Below, piece by piece: positions 53,327 through 62,258 of a DNA stretch of 64,000 nt. The notes under the pieces are model-generated. The model ran no database searches and had not been told where the DNA came from. It saw nothing but the letters and a program-made list of their open reading frames with translations. A program made the translations under genes and the position numbers. This DNA is from Methylobacterium terricola (GTDB lineage Bacteria > Pseudomonadota > Alphaproteobacteria > Rhizobiales > Beijerinckiaceae), in contig NZ_VDDA01000004.1 of assembly GCF_006151805.1 (NCBI RefSeq), positions 310,001 through 374,000 of the forward strand, read 5' to 3'. Numbering within the stretch: position 1 is the first letter of the stretch; every line of letters starts with the position of its first letter.

Positions 53327-54876
53327 ACCTCTCAGGACAGCGGCGCTACGGCACCGACGAGGTCGTCGACGTGGTGGTGGTCGGGACCGGAGCGGGCGGC
53401 GCGCCGCTCCTCGCCGAGCTGGCGGCAGCGGGCTTGAAGGTCGTGGCCCTGGAGGCCGGGCCGAATTTCGACCCCGCTGCTTATGGCTTCGACGAGACGC
53501 TCGCCGACGAGATCTACTGGACCGAGGAGCGCCTGAGCGGCGGCTCGACGCCGGAGGCCTTCGGCGCCAACAACAGCGGCACGGGGGTCGGCGGCTCGAC
53601 CCTGCATTGGGGCGCCTTCGTGCCCCGGGCCGATCCCCGCGACTTCCGGCTGAACACGGAGAGCGGCGAGGGCTGCGACTGGCCGATCGACCACGCCGAA
53701 CTGGTACCGTTCTACGACCGCGTCGAGGCCTTCATCGGCACGTCGGGCCCGACGCCGTATCCGTGGGACGAGGCCCGCCGCTTCCCGCTGCCGCCGGTCC
53801 TGCGCAACGGCCCGGCCCAGCTGATGGCCTCGGCCTGCGACCGGCTCGGCATCGCGGCGACCGACGCCCCGGCGGCGGTGGTCTCGCGCGACTTTACGGT
53901 CGATCCGTCGGTGCCGGAGCGCAAGGCCTGCATCAATTGCGGCTTCTGCCACCAGGGCTGCCGCACCCGCGCCAAGGCCAGCATGGACGTGACCTACCTG
54001 CCCCTGGCGGTCGCGCGCGGGGCCGAGATCCGCTCTGACGCCCGGATGCACGGGGTCGAGCGCGACAAGGCCGGGCGGATCACGGCGGTGATCTACCGCA
54101 GCGGCGGCCGCGACCACCGCCAGCTTTGCGCCCACCTGATCCTGTGCGCCGGCGCCGTCGAGACGCCGCGCCTCCTGCTCCATCTCGACCTCGCCACCGG
54201 CAGCGGCCAGGTCGGGCGGAACTATATCGGCCACGTCGCGACACAGGTCTGGGGCACCTTCGCCGACGAGGTCGGCATGAACCGGGGCTACCCGTCCTCG
54301 CTCATCACCGAGGATTTCACCCGGCCGAAGGGGGCCGACTTCGCCGGCGGCTACCTGGTGCAGAGCCTCGGCGTCGAGCCGCTGACCTGGGCCAATTCCG
54401 TCGCCCGCGGCCGCGGCCTGTGGGGCCGGGCGCTGACGGACTACCTGAAGCAGTACAACCGCGTCGCCGGCATCGGCATCAACGGCGAGACGCTGCCCTG
54501 CGACGCGAATGTCCTGACCCTGTCGGACGAGACCGACGCGCTCGGGATGCGCAAGGCGCAGATCGATTTCGGCTACGGCTCGAACGAGGACGCCCTCAAC
54601 CGCCACGCCACGAAGCTGATGCGGGAGATCTGGGAGGCGGCCGGGGCCCAGGACGTCTGGGTGCTGGAGCGGGTCGCCCACACGCTCGGCACCTGCCGGA
54701 TGGGACGGAACCCGGACGCCTCGGTGGTCGATGCCGTCGGGCGCAGCCACGAGGTCGAGAATCTGTGGATCTGCGACGGGTCGGTCTTCCCGAGCTCGCT
54801 CGCGGCGAATCCGGCTCTCACCATCATGGCGCTGTCCTTACGCACCGCAGGTGCGTTCCTGAAAGGCAACCGATGA
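53323..54876 (+). CDS. GMC-family FAD oxidoreductase, gluconate 2-dehydrogenase-like large subunit
   Basis: This 517-residue flavoprotein begins with the FAD-binding VVVVGTGAGGAPLLAELAAA and has the GMC substrate domain; the C-terminal catalytic pair is His in RVAHTLGTCRMG and Asn in AANPALTIMA. A Cys-rich insert CINCGFCHQGC (about residue 205-215) is shared with membrane-linked sugar and alcohol dehydrogenases and may bind an Fe-S cluster. No signal peptide is seen. It would oxidise a sugar, sugar acid or alcohol. No cytochrome c subunit is in the operon. It overlaps both neighbours by ATGA. Confidence 0.87.
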   Translation: MNLSGQRRYGTDEVVDVVVVGTGAGGAPLLAELAAAGLKVVALEAGPNFDPAAYGFDETLADEIYWTEERLSGGSTPEAFGANNSGTGVGGSTLHWGAFVPRADPRDFRLNTESGEGCDWPIDHAELVPFYDRVEAFIGTSGPTPYPWDEARRFPLPPVLRNGPAQLMASACDRLGIAATDAPAAVVSRDFTVDPSVPERKACINCGFCHQGCRTRAKASMDVTYLPLAVARGAEIRSDARMHGVERDKAGRITAVIYRSGGRDHRQLCAHLILCAGAVETPRLLLHLDLATGSGQVGRNYIGHVATQVWGTFADEVGMNRGYPSSLITEDFTRPKGADFAGGYLVQSLGVEPLTWANSVARGRGLWGRALTDYLKQYNRVAGIGINGETLPCDANVLTLSDETDALGMRKAQIDFGYGSNEDALNRHATKLMREIWEAAGAQDVWVLERVAHTLGTCRMGRNPDASVVDAVGRSHEVENLWICDGSVFPSSLAANPALTIMALSLRTAGAFLKGNR

Positions 54877-55751
54877 GCGACGATCCCCGCACGGCCGGCC
54901 CCCGGCCGCCCTTCCCCGGCGCGCAGCAGCAGCCGCGCCCCGGCCTCACCGGCCCGATGGATCCGCCGCCCGATCACGGCGAGGGGTCCTACGTCGGCAA
55001 GGGCCTGCTCACCGACAGGATCGCGCTGATCACCGGGGGCGATTCCGGCATCGGCCGGGCGGTCGCCATCGCGTATGCCCGCGAGGGCGCGGATGTCGCG
55101 ATCTCCTATCTCGAGTCGGAGGAGGAGGACGCGCAAGCGACGAAGACCTGGGTCGAGAAGGCCGGACGGCGCTGCCTGCTCCTGCCGGGCGACCTGCGCG
55201 ACGAGGCGCATTGCCGGGCGATCGTCGCGAGGACCGCGGCGGAGTTCGGCCGCATCGACGTGCTCGTCAACAACGCGGCCGCCCAGGTGGTGAACGAGGG
55301 CCTCGACGACGTCACCGCCCACGACGTCGAGGGCTCGTTCCGCGCCAACGTCTTCGCGATGATCTACCTGTCGCAAGCGGCGGTGCCGCATATGCGGCCG
55401 GGCTCGGCGATCGTGAACTCGACGAGCCAGCAGGCCAAGGTCGCGGATGCCAGCATGCTGGTCTACGCCGCCACCAAGGGGGCGATCAGCACCCTGACCG
55501 TCGGGCTGTCGAACCTGCTGGCGCCGAAGGGCATCCGGGTCAATTGCGTCGCCCCCGGCCCGGTCTGGACCCCGATCCAGCCGATCGTGAAGAAGCCCGA
55601 GCAGATCGAGCAGCTCGGCGCCGACACGCCGCTGGGCCGGGCCGGCCAGCCGGCGGAGCTGGCCCCGGCCTACGTGCTCCTCGCCTCGCGGGAGGGCAGC
55701 TACATGACCGGCGCCCTGGTGCCGGTCACCGGCGGCCAGCCGATGCTCTGA
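54873..55751 (+). CDS. SDR-family oxidoreductase, YghA-like
   Basis: This 292-residue enzyme has a Pro-rich N-terminal extension of about 45 residues, then a classical SDR domain: ALITGGDSGIGRAVA for NAD(P), NNAAAQ, Ser in IVNSTSQQ and Tyr/Lys in VYAATKGAIS. This long-N-terminus subgroup includes YghA and Bacillus general stress protein 39. It may reduce or oxidise a compound linked to the GMC enzyme. The ATG overlaps the previous stop (ATGA). Confidence 0.87.
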   Translation: MSDDPRTAGPRPPFPGAQQQPRPGLTGPMDPPPDHGEGSYVGKGLLTDRIALITGGDSGIGRAVAIAYAREGADVAISYLESEEEDAQATKTWVEKAGRRCLLLPGDLRDEAHCRAIVARTAAEFGRIDVLVNNAAAQVVNEGLDDVTAHDVEGSFRANVFAMIYLSQAAVPHMRPGSAIVNSTSQQAKVADASMLVYAATKGAISTLTVGLSNLLAPKGIRVNCVAPGPVWTPIQPIVKKPEQIEQLGADTPLGRAGQPAELAPAYVLLASREGSYMTGALVPVTGGQPML

Positions 55752-55947
55752 CGGAAGGTCAGGGTTTCGCCCGGCGGGGTGTCTGCCCGGGTACCCCGCC
55801 CTAGCTCCTCCATCATCGGACGGGCCCGATGCGGGACCGTCCCACCGCTCCGGCGAAAAGTCCGGGACGGATCACGAAACCCCTCCGCAGCATCGGAACG
55901 GCCGCCCCCCGGCCTCGTTGTTGCGGGAAATCCACGGAGTACTCGAC

Positions 55948-56502
55948 ATGGCGGATTCCCAGGGCAAGGCCGGTACGCCCCGCAGCCACCGCACCCGCAA
56001 CAACACCGACTCGAACGCCAAGCGCGTCTCGATCGAGACCCTGAATGCCCGGCTCGCCGACGGCATCGACTTGGCGCTCGACGTGAAGCAGGCGCACTGG
56101 AACCTGAAGGGCCCGCAATTCATCGGCATCCACGAGATGCTCGACGGATTCCGTACCGAGCTCGACGATCTCAACGACAAGGTCGCGGAGCGGGCCGTGC
56201 AGCTCGGCGGCACGGCGCTCGGCACCGCCACGGTGGTGTCCGCCACCTCGAAGCTGACCCCCTACCCGACCGACGTCTACGCCATCGCCGACCACCTCTC
56301 GGCCCTGATCGACCGCTACGCGGCCTACGCCAACGCCGTGCGCGAGAACATCGACCAGACCGACGAGGCCGGCGACCCGGACACCGCCGACCTGTTCACC
56401 GAGGTGTCGCGCGCCGTCGACAAGCAGCTGTGGTTCCTCGAGGCCCACGTGCAGGAGCCGACCGGTGCGATGCGCGACGGCGACGGCAAGGGCGCGCGCT
56501 GA
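55948..56502 (+). CDS. dps: Dps-family DNA-protection/ferritin-like protein
   Basis: This 184-residue protein is a mini-ferritin that oxidises iron with peroxide and stores it, forming a dodecamer that protects DNA. It has the ferroxidase residues in KQAHWNLKGPQFIGIHEMLD (about 48-67) and LDDLNDKVAERAVQLGG. A basic N-terminal tail (RSHRTRNNTDSNAKR) could bind DNA. GGAG lies nine bases before the ATG at 55948; an upstream start at 55918 is less likely. A strong terminator follows. Confidence 0.92.
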   Translation: MADSQGKAGTPRSHRTRNNTDSNAKRVSIETLNARLADGIDLALDVKQAHWNLKGPQFIGIHEMLDGFRTELDDLNDKVAERAVQLGGTALGTATVVSATSKLTPYPTDVYAIADHLSALIDRYAAYANAVRENIDQTDEAGDPDTADLFTEVSRAVDKQLWFLEAHVQEPTGAMRDGDGKGAR

Positions 56503-56596
56503 GGCGGGCTTTGGAGAGCAGGGGCTTGCGGTTGAGCCGGCCCTGGCTTTGAAATCAATATCGGTTCGCCCACGCTGAACACTCGAAGCGTGACCC

Positions 56597-56626
56597 GCCT
56601 CCCCCGCCCTGGGGGAGGCATTTTTT
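56597..56626 (+). terminator. Intrinsic terminator of dps
   Basis: A nine-base-pair stem (GCCTCCCCC with GGGGGAGGC) encloses GCCCT and is followed by ATTTTTT, about 95 bases after the dps stop. Confidence 0.9.
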
Positions 56627-56699
56627 ATGTGCGAGGACAGGTATCGACGGGGGAGGAACGGCCGGTTACGCTAGGTCATGGACCAGTGAGGCCGCCTGC

Positions 56700-56960
56700 G
56701 TGACCGAGGCCACGTCTGATGCAGCCGAGATTGCTGCGCGTCGCAAGCACGTCGCGAAGCGCCTGAACGAACATCTCAAGCTGTTGGCGGCCTACATGAA
56801 TGCCATGGCGATCGCAGTCGCTGGCGCGGCCATCATCGTACCGTTGGTCAGCAGTCCGAATGCAGCCTTGGGTCGGTCGCACCTCTCTTGGTTCGCGGCC
56901 GCTCTCGCCTTACATTGCGTCGGTCACGTCGTGATCAGATTTCTGCCCCGGGAGGAGTGA
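56700..56960 (+). CDS. Small membrane protein of unknown function
   Basis: This 86-residue protein is not recognised. A basic helical N-terminus (RRKHVAKRLNEHLKLLA) precedes two membrane helices (YMNAMAIAVAGAAIIVPLV and WFAAALALHCVGHVVIRFL). It starts at GTG 56700, with a weak GAGG. The next small membrane gene begins two bases after its stop. Confidence 0.55.
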   Translation: MTEATSDAAEIAARRKHVAKRLNEHLKLLAAYMNAMAIAVAGAAIIVPLVSSPNAALGRSHLSWFAAALALHCVGHVVIRFLPREE

Positions 56961-56962
56961 CG

Positions 56963-57106
56963 ATGCCCTGGGACGCCACCCTCGCAATGCTCGGCTTCGC
57001 CCTGTTCATCTCGGTAACGGGCATCACCGGTGCTTGGTACGCCGTCTACCGCTTCGAGCGGAAATACGGTCAGGCGGGGCGCACCGGCACCCCGCCCGCC
57101 GCGTAG
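56963..57106 (+). CDS. Short single-pass membrane protein
   Basis: This 47-residue protein has one hydrophobic helix (LAMLGFALFISVTGITGAW) and a basic tail (VYRFERKYGQAG). GGGAGGAG precedes the ATG at the right distance. It follows the preceding gene by two bases, so they probably form an operon. Function is unknown. Confidence 0.55.
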   Translation: MPWDATLAMLGFALFISVTGITGAWYAVYRFERKYGQAGRTGTPPAA

Positions 57107-57113
57107 CGAAACG

Positions 57114-57656
57114 CTACATCGCCTCCGGGCCACGGCCCATCGCGGCGACACCGGTCCGCGACACCTCGACCAGCCCCACCGACGCCATCAGCTTGACGAA
57201 CCGGTCGATCTCGTCGGTCGAGCCGGTCAGCTCGAACACGAAGGACGAGAGCGTCGCATCGAGGGTACGGGCGCCGAAGGCCGCCGCGAGGCGCATCGCC
57301 TCGACCCGGTGCTCACCCTTGCCGGCCACCTTCACCAGCGCCAGCTCCCGCTCGAGCGAGTCGCCCTGAAGCGTCAGGTCGACCACCCGGTGCACCGGCA
57401 CGAGGCGGTCGAGCTGGGCCTTGATCTGCTCGATCACCGCGTTGGTGCCCGCGGTCACGATGGTGATGCGCGAGATGTGCCGGGCCTGCTCGGTCTCCGA
57501 GACGGTCAGGCTCTCGATGTTGTAGCCGCGGCCGGAGAACAGGCCGGCGATGCGGGCGAGCACGCCGGGCTCGTTGTCGACGATGACCGCCAGGGTATGG
57601 CGGTTCACCGGCTCGACGCGGACCGGATCGGGGTAGTGGGTGTTCATGGCGTTCAT
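57114..57656 (-). CDS. ilvH: Acetolactate synthase, regulatory small subunit
   Basis: This 180-residue subunit confers valine feedback. It has an ACT domain (TLAVIVDNEPGVLARIAGLFSGRGYNIESLTV) and the conserved C-terminal domain (ELALVKVAGKGEHRVE and FELTGSTDEIDRFVKLM). It lies 29 bases downstream of ilvI in the same operon. It is convergent with the small membrane gene; the junction has a six-base-pair hairpin (57103-57117). Confidence 0.95.
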   Translation of the reverse strand: MNAMNTHYPDPVRVEPVNRHTLAVIVDNEPGVLARIAGLFSGRGYNIESLTVSETEQARHISRITIVTAGTNAVIEQIKAQLDRLVPVHRVVDLTLQGDSLERELALVKVAGKGEHRVEAMRLAAAFGARTLDATLSSFVFELTGSTDEIDRFVKLMASVGLVEVSRTGVAAMGRGPEAM

Positions 57657-57685
57657 CGTCCTAAACCCTGTAGACCCTTGCCCGC

Positions 57686-59464
57686 TCAGACCAGCATCTT
57701 GCCTTCGTCGGAGATCACGTCGCCCAGATCCGCCCCGGTCTCGCCGAGGTAGTCCGAGAGCAGCATCTCGTTATGCGCCTTGCCCGACGGGATCATCGGG
57801 AAGCAATTCTCGGTCTTGTCGACGATGCAGTCGAAGATGACCGGGCCGTCATAATCCAGCATTTCGGCGATCGCCGCGTCGAGGCTGCCGGGATCCGAGC
57901 AGCGGATGCCCTTGGCGCCGTAGGCCTCGGCGAGCTTGACGAAGTCGGGCAGGCTCTCCGAATAGCTCTCGGAGTAGCGCGAGCCGTGCAGCAGCTGCTG
58001 CCACTGGCGCACCATGCCCATATACTCGTTGTTCAGGATGAAGATCTTGACCGGCAGGCGGTACTGCACGGCGGTCGACATCTCCTGGATGTTCATCTGG
58101 ATCGAGGCCTCGCCGGCGATATCGATCACCAGCGCGCCGCGATGGGCGAGCTGGGCGCCGATCGCCGCCGGCAGGCCGTAGCCCATCGTGCCCAAGCCCC
58201 CCGAGGTCATCCAGCGGTTCGGCTCGTCGAACTTGTAGTACTGCGCCGCCCACATCTGGTGCTGGCCGACCTCCGTGGTGACGTAGGTCTCGCGCCCCTT
58301 GGTCGCCTCATAGAGGCGCTGGACGGCGTATTGCGGCTTGATGGTGGTGCCCGACGGCCAGTAGCCGAGGCACTCGCGCGCCTTCCAGCCGCGGATCTTC
58401 GACAGCCACTCGGTCAGGCGGCCCTGGTCGGGCTCCGGCGTCACCGCCCGCCACTCGCGCAGCATGTCGCGGAGCACCGAGCCGCAATCGCCGATGATGC
58501 CGATATCGGCCTTGACGGTCTTGTTGATCGACGAGGCGTCGATATCGACGTGGATCTTCTTGGAGAAGGGCGAGAAGGCGTCGAGCCGGCCGGTGATGCG
58601 GTCGTCGAAGCGCGCGCCGATGCACACCATGACGTCGCATTCGTGCATCGCCAGGTTGGCCTCGTAGGTCCCGTGCATGCCCAGCATGCCGAGGAACTGC
58701 GGGTCCGAGCCGGGGAAGGCCCCGAGGCCCATCAGCGTCGAGGTGACCGGGAAGCCGGTGGCGCGGGCGAGCTCGCGCAGCAGCTCGGAGGCCTCGGGAC
58801 CCGCGTTGATGACGCCGCCACCGGTATAGAAGACAGGCCGGCGCGCGCCGGCCATCAGCGCCACGGCGGCGCGGATCTTCTCCGGATCGCCCTGGGTCTG
58901 CGGGTTGTAGGTCTTGTGGCTGTTGTCGACCGGGCGGCGGTAGAGGCCGCTGGCGAACTGGATGTCCTTCGGCAGATCGATGACCACCGGGCCGGGCCGG
59001 CCGTGCGAGGCGACATAGAACGCCTCGTGCAGGATCCGCGGCAGGTCCTCGATCGATTTGACGAGGTAATTGTGCTTGGTGCAGCTGCGGGTGATGCCGA
59101 CCGTGTCGCATTCCTGGAACGCGTCGGAGCCGATCAGGTGGGTCGGCACCTGGCCGGTGATGCAGACGAGCGGGACCGAATCGAGCAGCGCGTCGGTGAG
59201 GCCGGTGATGATGTTGGTGGCGCCCGGCCCCGAGGTGACGAGCACGCAGCCGACCTTGCCCGACGAGCGGGCATAGCCCTCGGCCGCGTGGACCGCGCCC
59301 TGCTCGTGCCGGACCAGGATGTGCTTCACCGTCTCCTGATGGAAGAGCGCGTCGTAGATCGGCAGCACCGCGCCGCCCGGATAGCCGAACAGGGTGTCGA
59401 CACCCTGATCCTGAAACGCCCGGATCACCATCTCGGCGCCCGTCATGACCTCGCCCGCACTCAT
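57686..59464 (-). CDS. ilvI: Acetolactate synthase, catalytic large subunit
   Basis: This 592-residue TPP- and FAD-dependent enzyme does the first common step of branched-chain amino acid synthesis. It has the catalytic Glu in ILVRHEQGAVHAAEGYAR, GPGATNIITGL, the FAD region, and the TPP motif with IDIAGEASIQMNIQEM (a GEA variant of GDG) and ILNNEYMGMVRQWQ. It is read from the attenuated promoter at 59659, with ilvH following. Confidence 0.96.
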   Translation of the reverse strand: MSAGEVMTGAEMVIRAFQDQGVDTLFGYPGGAVLPIYDALFHQETVKHILVRHEQGAVHAAEGYARSSGKVGCVLVTSGPGATNIITGLTDALLDSVPLVCITGQVPTHLIGSDAFQECDTVGITRSCTKHNYLVKSIEDLPRILHEAFYVASHGRPGPVVIDLPKDIQFASGLYRRPVDNSHKTYNPQTQGDPEKIRAAVALMAGARRPVFYTGGGVINAGPEASELLRELARATGFPVTSTLMGLGAFPGSDPQFLGMLGMHGTYEANLAMHECDVMVCIGARFDDRITGRLDAFSPFSKKIHVDIDASSINKTVKADIGIIGDCGSVLRDMLREWRAVTPEPDQGRLTEWLSKIRGWKARECLGYWPSGTTIKPQYAVQRLYEATKGRETYVTTEVGQHQMWAAQYYKFDEPNRWMTSGGLGTMGYGLPAAIGAQLAHRGALVIDIAGEASIQMNIQEMSTAVQYRLPVKIFILNNEYMGMVRQWQQLLHGSRYSESYSESLPDFVKLAEAYGAKGIRCSDPGSLDAAIAEMLDYDGPVIFDCIVDKTENCFPMIPSGKAHNEMLLSDYLGETGADLGDVISDEGKMLV

Positions 59465-59518
59465 CGTCGCGCTCCGTTCCTTGGTCTTGTCCGCGCTCTC
59501 GGGTCCGTTTTACGCAAC

Positions 59519-59541
59519 AAAAAAGGGCCCCGAAGGACCCT
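59519..59541 (-). terminator. ilv attenuator terminator hairpin
   Basis: On the minus strand the stem AGGGTCC pairs with GGGCCCT (one G-T) around a TTCG tetraloop, followed by six T. It lies 31 bases after the leader peptide and 54 bases before ilvI, the place of an attenuator. Confidence 0.88.
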
Positions 59542-59571
59542 GCACGCGCCACCCCTGGGATGCCGGGCTTC

Positions 59572-59622
59572 TCAAGCCCGCCCCTTCGGTGGCGCCTCCG
59601 CTACAATAAGGACCGTACGCAT
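59572..59622 (-). CDS. ilv operon leader peptide
   Basis: This 16-residue peptide, MRTVLIVAEAPPKGRA, contains Val-Leu-Ile-Val in a row, the amino acids made by the pathway. The ribosome should stall there when charged branched-chain tRNAs are scarce. Its stop lies in a hairpin (CGGGCTT-GAG-AAGCCCG), which may be the pause or antiterminator structure. Confidence 0.8.
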   Translation of the reverse strand: MRTVLIVAEAPPKGRA

Positions 59623-59658
59623 GCTGCTCGAAAGCCTGCTGGTGAGAGAGTGGCGCGG

Positions 59659-59687
59659 ACCCTACGCCGCTCGACCGGCAGGGTCAA
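59659..59687 (-). promoter_or_regulatory. ilvIH promoter
   Basis: TTGACC (59682-59687) and TAGGGT (59659-59664) are exactly 17 bases apart on the minus strand, a good housekeeping -35 and a weak -10. The likely transcription start, near 59652, is 30 bases before the leader peptide. Confidence 0.6.
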
Positions 59688-59720
59688 CCGGTTATCGATC
59701 CGCGCGTCGACGCTTGAACG

Positions 59721-60266
59721 TCAGCGGGGCTGCAGCGTCGGATAGGCCCGGCGCACGGCCCGCGCGATCAGCACCGCGAGCACGACCTTCACGGCATCGC
59801 CCGGCAGGAACCAGGCCGAGCCGATCGCCGCCTTGGCGAGGTCGATCCGGGCGACCGCGGCGATCCACGGGATGCCGACCGCGTAGGTGAGCACGATGCC
59901 GCCCAGCACCAGGATCAGCGCCTCCTTCCAGACGGTCAGCGCCTTCAGGTTGCGTTCGACCAGGAAGCCGATGACGAAGGCGGCGACCGGCCACATCAGC
60001 ACGAAGCCGCCGCCCGGCCCCATGACGATGCCGAGCCCGCCGCGGCCGCCGGCCATCAGCGGCAGCCCGGCGCAGACCAGGACGACGAACAGGGCGAGCG
60101 CCGCGCCGCCGCGCTTCGCCCCGGCGATCGCGCCGGCGAGCATCGGCCCCATCGACTGCGCGGTGATCGGCACGCCGACGACCGGCAGGGTCACCGGCGG
60201 GAACAGGCCGAGGGCGGCGGTGAGGGCGGCGAAGAGCGCGACGAAGACGATGTCACGGGTCGACAT
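59721..60266 (-). CDS. bioY: Biotin transporter BioY (S component)
   Basis: This 181-residue membrane protein, with six helices, binds biotin. It has FVALFAALTAALGLFPPVTLP, VPITAQSMGPMLAGAIAGAK, and GPGGGFVLMWPVAAFVIGF, all BioY features. It works with the BioM ATPase and BioN transmembrane unit upstream as an ECF transporter. AAGGA lies seven bases before the ATG; 29 bases separate it from bioN. Confidence 0.92.
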   Translation of the reverse strand: MSTRDIVFVALFAALTAALGLFPPVTLPVVGVPITAQSMGPMLAGAIAGAKRGGAALALFVVLVCAGLPLMAGGRGGLGIVMGPGGGFVLMWPVAAFVIGFLVERNLKALTVWKEALILVLGGIVLTYAVGIPWIAAVARIDLAKAAIGSAWFLPGDAVKVVLAVLIARAVRRAYPTLQPR

Positions 60267-60295
60267 GGGAGTCCTTGAACGAAGAGAGGAGCGTG

Positions 60296-60904
60296 TCAGC
60301 CGTCGGCCCGGTCGGGATCGTAGGACCGCGCGTCGATCGCCGCCGCGATGTCGTCGCTCATCTTCAGCATCCGCACGACGACCGGGACGGCGAGCGCCAC
60401 CAGGCTGCCCTCCAGGCCGCGCGCCCGCTGGGCCTCGCGCACCTCGGCGGTGATGGCGGCGAGCACCGGGATGAAGCGCAAGGTGAGCGCGATGGCGAGC
60501 CCGACCTTCGCAGGGTTGGCGCCGAGCGGCCGCAACCAGGCGAGGCCGCGTTGCAGCGCCTCGATCAGGTCGGAGGACCGGGTGGTCAGGGTCACGAGGC
60601 CGGCGAGCAGCACCAGCGCCGCGAGGCGGGCGGCCACCAGCAGGCCGGCCTGCCAGCCGTCGAGGGCGAGCTGGACCAGGGCCAGGACCGCGAGGATCCA
60701 GGCGAGCGGCCGCAGCTGCGCCAGCACCAGCCGGGCCGGGATCGCGGCCAGGCCGTAGAGCAGACCCGCCCCTGCCAGCGCCGCGAGCGCGAAATCGAGA
60801 CGCGGCCATGCGAACAGGATCGTGCCGGCCGCAACGAGCGTGAGAATTTTGGCGCCCGGCGGGCAGCGATGGACGGGGCTCCGTCCTGGGACGTACGGGG
60901 TCAC
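60296..60904 (-). CDS. bioN: ECF transporter T component BioN
   Basis: This 202-residue membrane protein is the energy-coupling T unit. It has the conserved coupling motif [10 protein letters not shown] and [13 protein letters not shown] (the two A-R-G / A-R-x signatures that contact the ATPase), with five or so helices before. It starts at GTG 60904, overlapping the bioM stop (GTGA), so it is translationally coupled. Confidence 0.88.
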   Translation of the reverse strand: MTPYVPGRSPVHRCPPGAKILTLVAAGTILFAWPRLDFALAALAGAGLLYGLAAIPARLVLAQLRPLAWILAVLALVQLALDGWQAGLLVAARLAALVLLAGLVTLTTRSSDLIEALQRGLAWLRPLGANPAKVGLAIALTLRFIPVLAAITAEVREAQRARGLEGSLVALAVPVVVRMLKMSDDIAAAIDARSYDPDRADG

Positions 60905-61575
60905 GACATCCTCGCGACATAGGCCGGGAGCGCCGCCGCGGGCTTATCGTCGACGACGATGCGGCCATCCTCGAAGACCAGCACCCGGTCGAAATGCTCC
61001 AGGAAGGCGAGGTCGTGCGAGACGACGACCGCGCGCTGGGGCAGCGCATCGATGGCCTGCGCGATCCGGCGCTTGTTGCGCAGGTCGAGCAGCGTCGTCG
61101 GCTCGTCGAACACGATGACGTCCGGGGCCATCGCCAGCACGCCGGCGAGGGCGAGCAACTGCTTCTGCCCGCCGCTGAGCAGATGGGCCGGATGCTCGGC
61201 GAGATCCTGCAGGTCGTAGCGGCGCAGGGCCTCGTCGACGCGACGGGCGATCTCGTCCTTCGCCAGCCCGAGATTCTTGAGCCCGAAGGCGAGGTCCTCC
61301 GCCACCACCGGCAGCACGATCTGGTTGTCGGGATTCTGGAACACGAACCCGACCTTGCGGCGCACCGCCTTGCCGTCGCGGCGGGTGTCGAGCCCGTCGA
61401 CCCGCACCGTGCCCCGGCTCGGCACCAGGAGGCCGTTGAGCAGGCGGGCGAAGGTGCTCTTGCCGCTGCCGTTGGCCCCGACCACCGCGATCCGCCGCTC
61501 CGTCAGGTCGAGGGTGAGGTCGCGCAGGACCTCGCGCTCCCCGAAGGCATGGCCGACCTGCCGGATCTCGATCAT
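60901..61575 (-). CDS. bioM: ECF transporter ATPase BioM
   Basis: This 224-residue ABC ATPase has Walker [11 protein letters not shown]-loop [10 protein letters not shown], signature LLSGGQKQ, Walker B VIVFDEP and switch His in VVSHD. It drives BioN/BioY. It is the first gene of bioMNY. No BioR or BirA box was found upstream. CAGGAG lies 13 bases before the ATG. Confidence 0.9.
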   Translation of the reverse strand: MIEIRQVGHAFGEREVLRDLTLDLTERRIAVVGANGSGKSTFARLLNGLLVPSRGTVRVDGLDTRRDGKAVRRKVGFVFQNPDNQIVLPVVAEDLAFGLKNLGLAKDEIARRVDEALRRYDLQDLAEHPAHLLSGGQKQLLALAGVLAMAPDVIVFDEPTTLLDLRNKRRIAQAIDALPQRAVVVSHDLAFLEHFDRVLVFEDGRIVVDDKPAAALPAYVARMS

Positions 61576-61759
61576 CGCCGGGGACGCTCCTGGTGTTTCG
61601 GCGGCGCCTCATAGCACCTCCGGCGCGGCGCGACAGGGCACGGGTCGGGTGATCAAGCCGGGTGGTTTGGCGGGCGGTTTGGAAAGTCGATCCGCCTCCC
61701 CTATCTGAGGCGCCATCCGCCGCGGCGGATCGGATTCCATCGATGCGGGGCGCGACGCG

Positions 61760-62251
61760 ATGACGACCGGGACGGCTTACCTCTTGGTCGATATCGCCGG
61801 GACCGAGTGTGCCCTGCCGCGCCGGGCGGTGCGGGAGGTGCTGCCCCTGCCCCGCCTGTGGCGGCCGCCGGGCGCGCCGGCGGCGCTCGCGGGCTTCCTC
61901 AACCTGGCGGGCGCCGCAGTGCCGGTGCTCGACCTCGCGATCCTGTTCGGCCTCGGCCGAGCGGCGACGGCGCGGGCGGCGCTCTACCGCCACCTCGTCC
62001 TGCTCCACGGCGACACGCCCCTGGCGCTGATGGTCGACCGGGTCGCCGACGTGGCGCGGGTGGCGCCGGACCAGGTCCGGCCCGTCGCCGACGCGGCGAC
62101 GCTGAACGGCTGCGTCGCCGCCGAGATCCGCGTGGGCGACCGGCTGGTGCACGGGCTCGCGGTCGACCGCATCCTGCTCGCCGAGGAGGAGGCCCGCCTC
62201 GCCGCGCAGACCCGGGACGCCCAGGCGCGGCTCGCCGAGTGGGCGGCCTGA
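61760..62251 (+). CDS. CheW-domain protein, WspB-like
   Basis: This 163-residue protein is a CheW-type adaptor (YLLVDIAGTECALPRRAVREVLPL, GFLNLAGAAVPVLDLAILFGL, LMVDRVADV), which links a chemoreceptor to a CheA kinase. It is followed by a CheR with TPR and a second CheW, the order of wspB-wspC-wspD in Pseudomonas Wsp systems that control c-di-GMP. The receptor and kinase genes are not in the window. It diverges from bioM. Confidence 0.8.
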   Translation: MTTGTAYLLVDIAGTECALPRRAVREVLPLPRLWRPPGAPAALAGFLNLAGAAVPVLDLAILFGLGRAATARAALYRHLVLLHGDTPLALMVDRVADVARVAPDQVRPVADAATLNGCVAAEIRVGDRLVHGLAVDRILLAEEEARLAAQTRDAQARLAEWAA

Positions 62252-62258
62252 GCCGGAC

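Noticed and set aside
59560..59745. Plus-strand frame of 61 codons
   Set aside because: It lies opposite the ilv leader and promoter and has no ribosome binding site or family.
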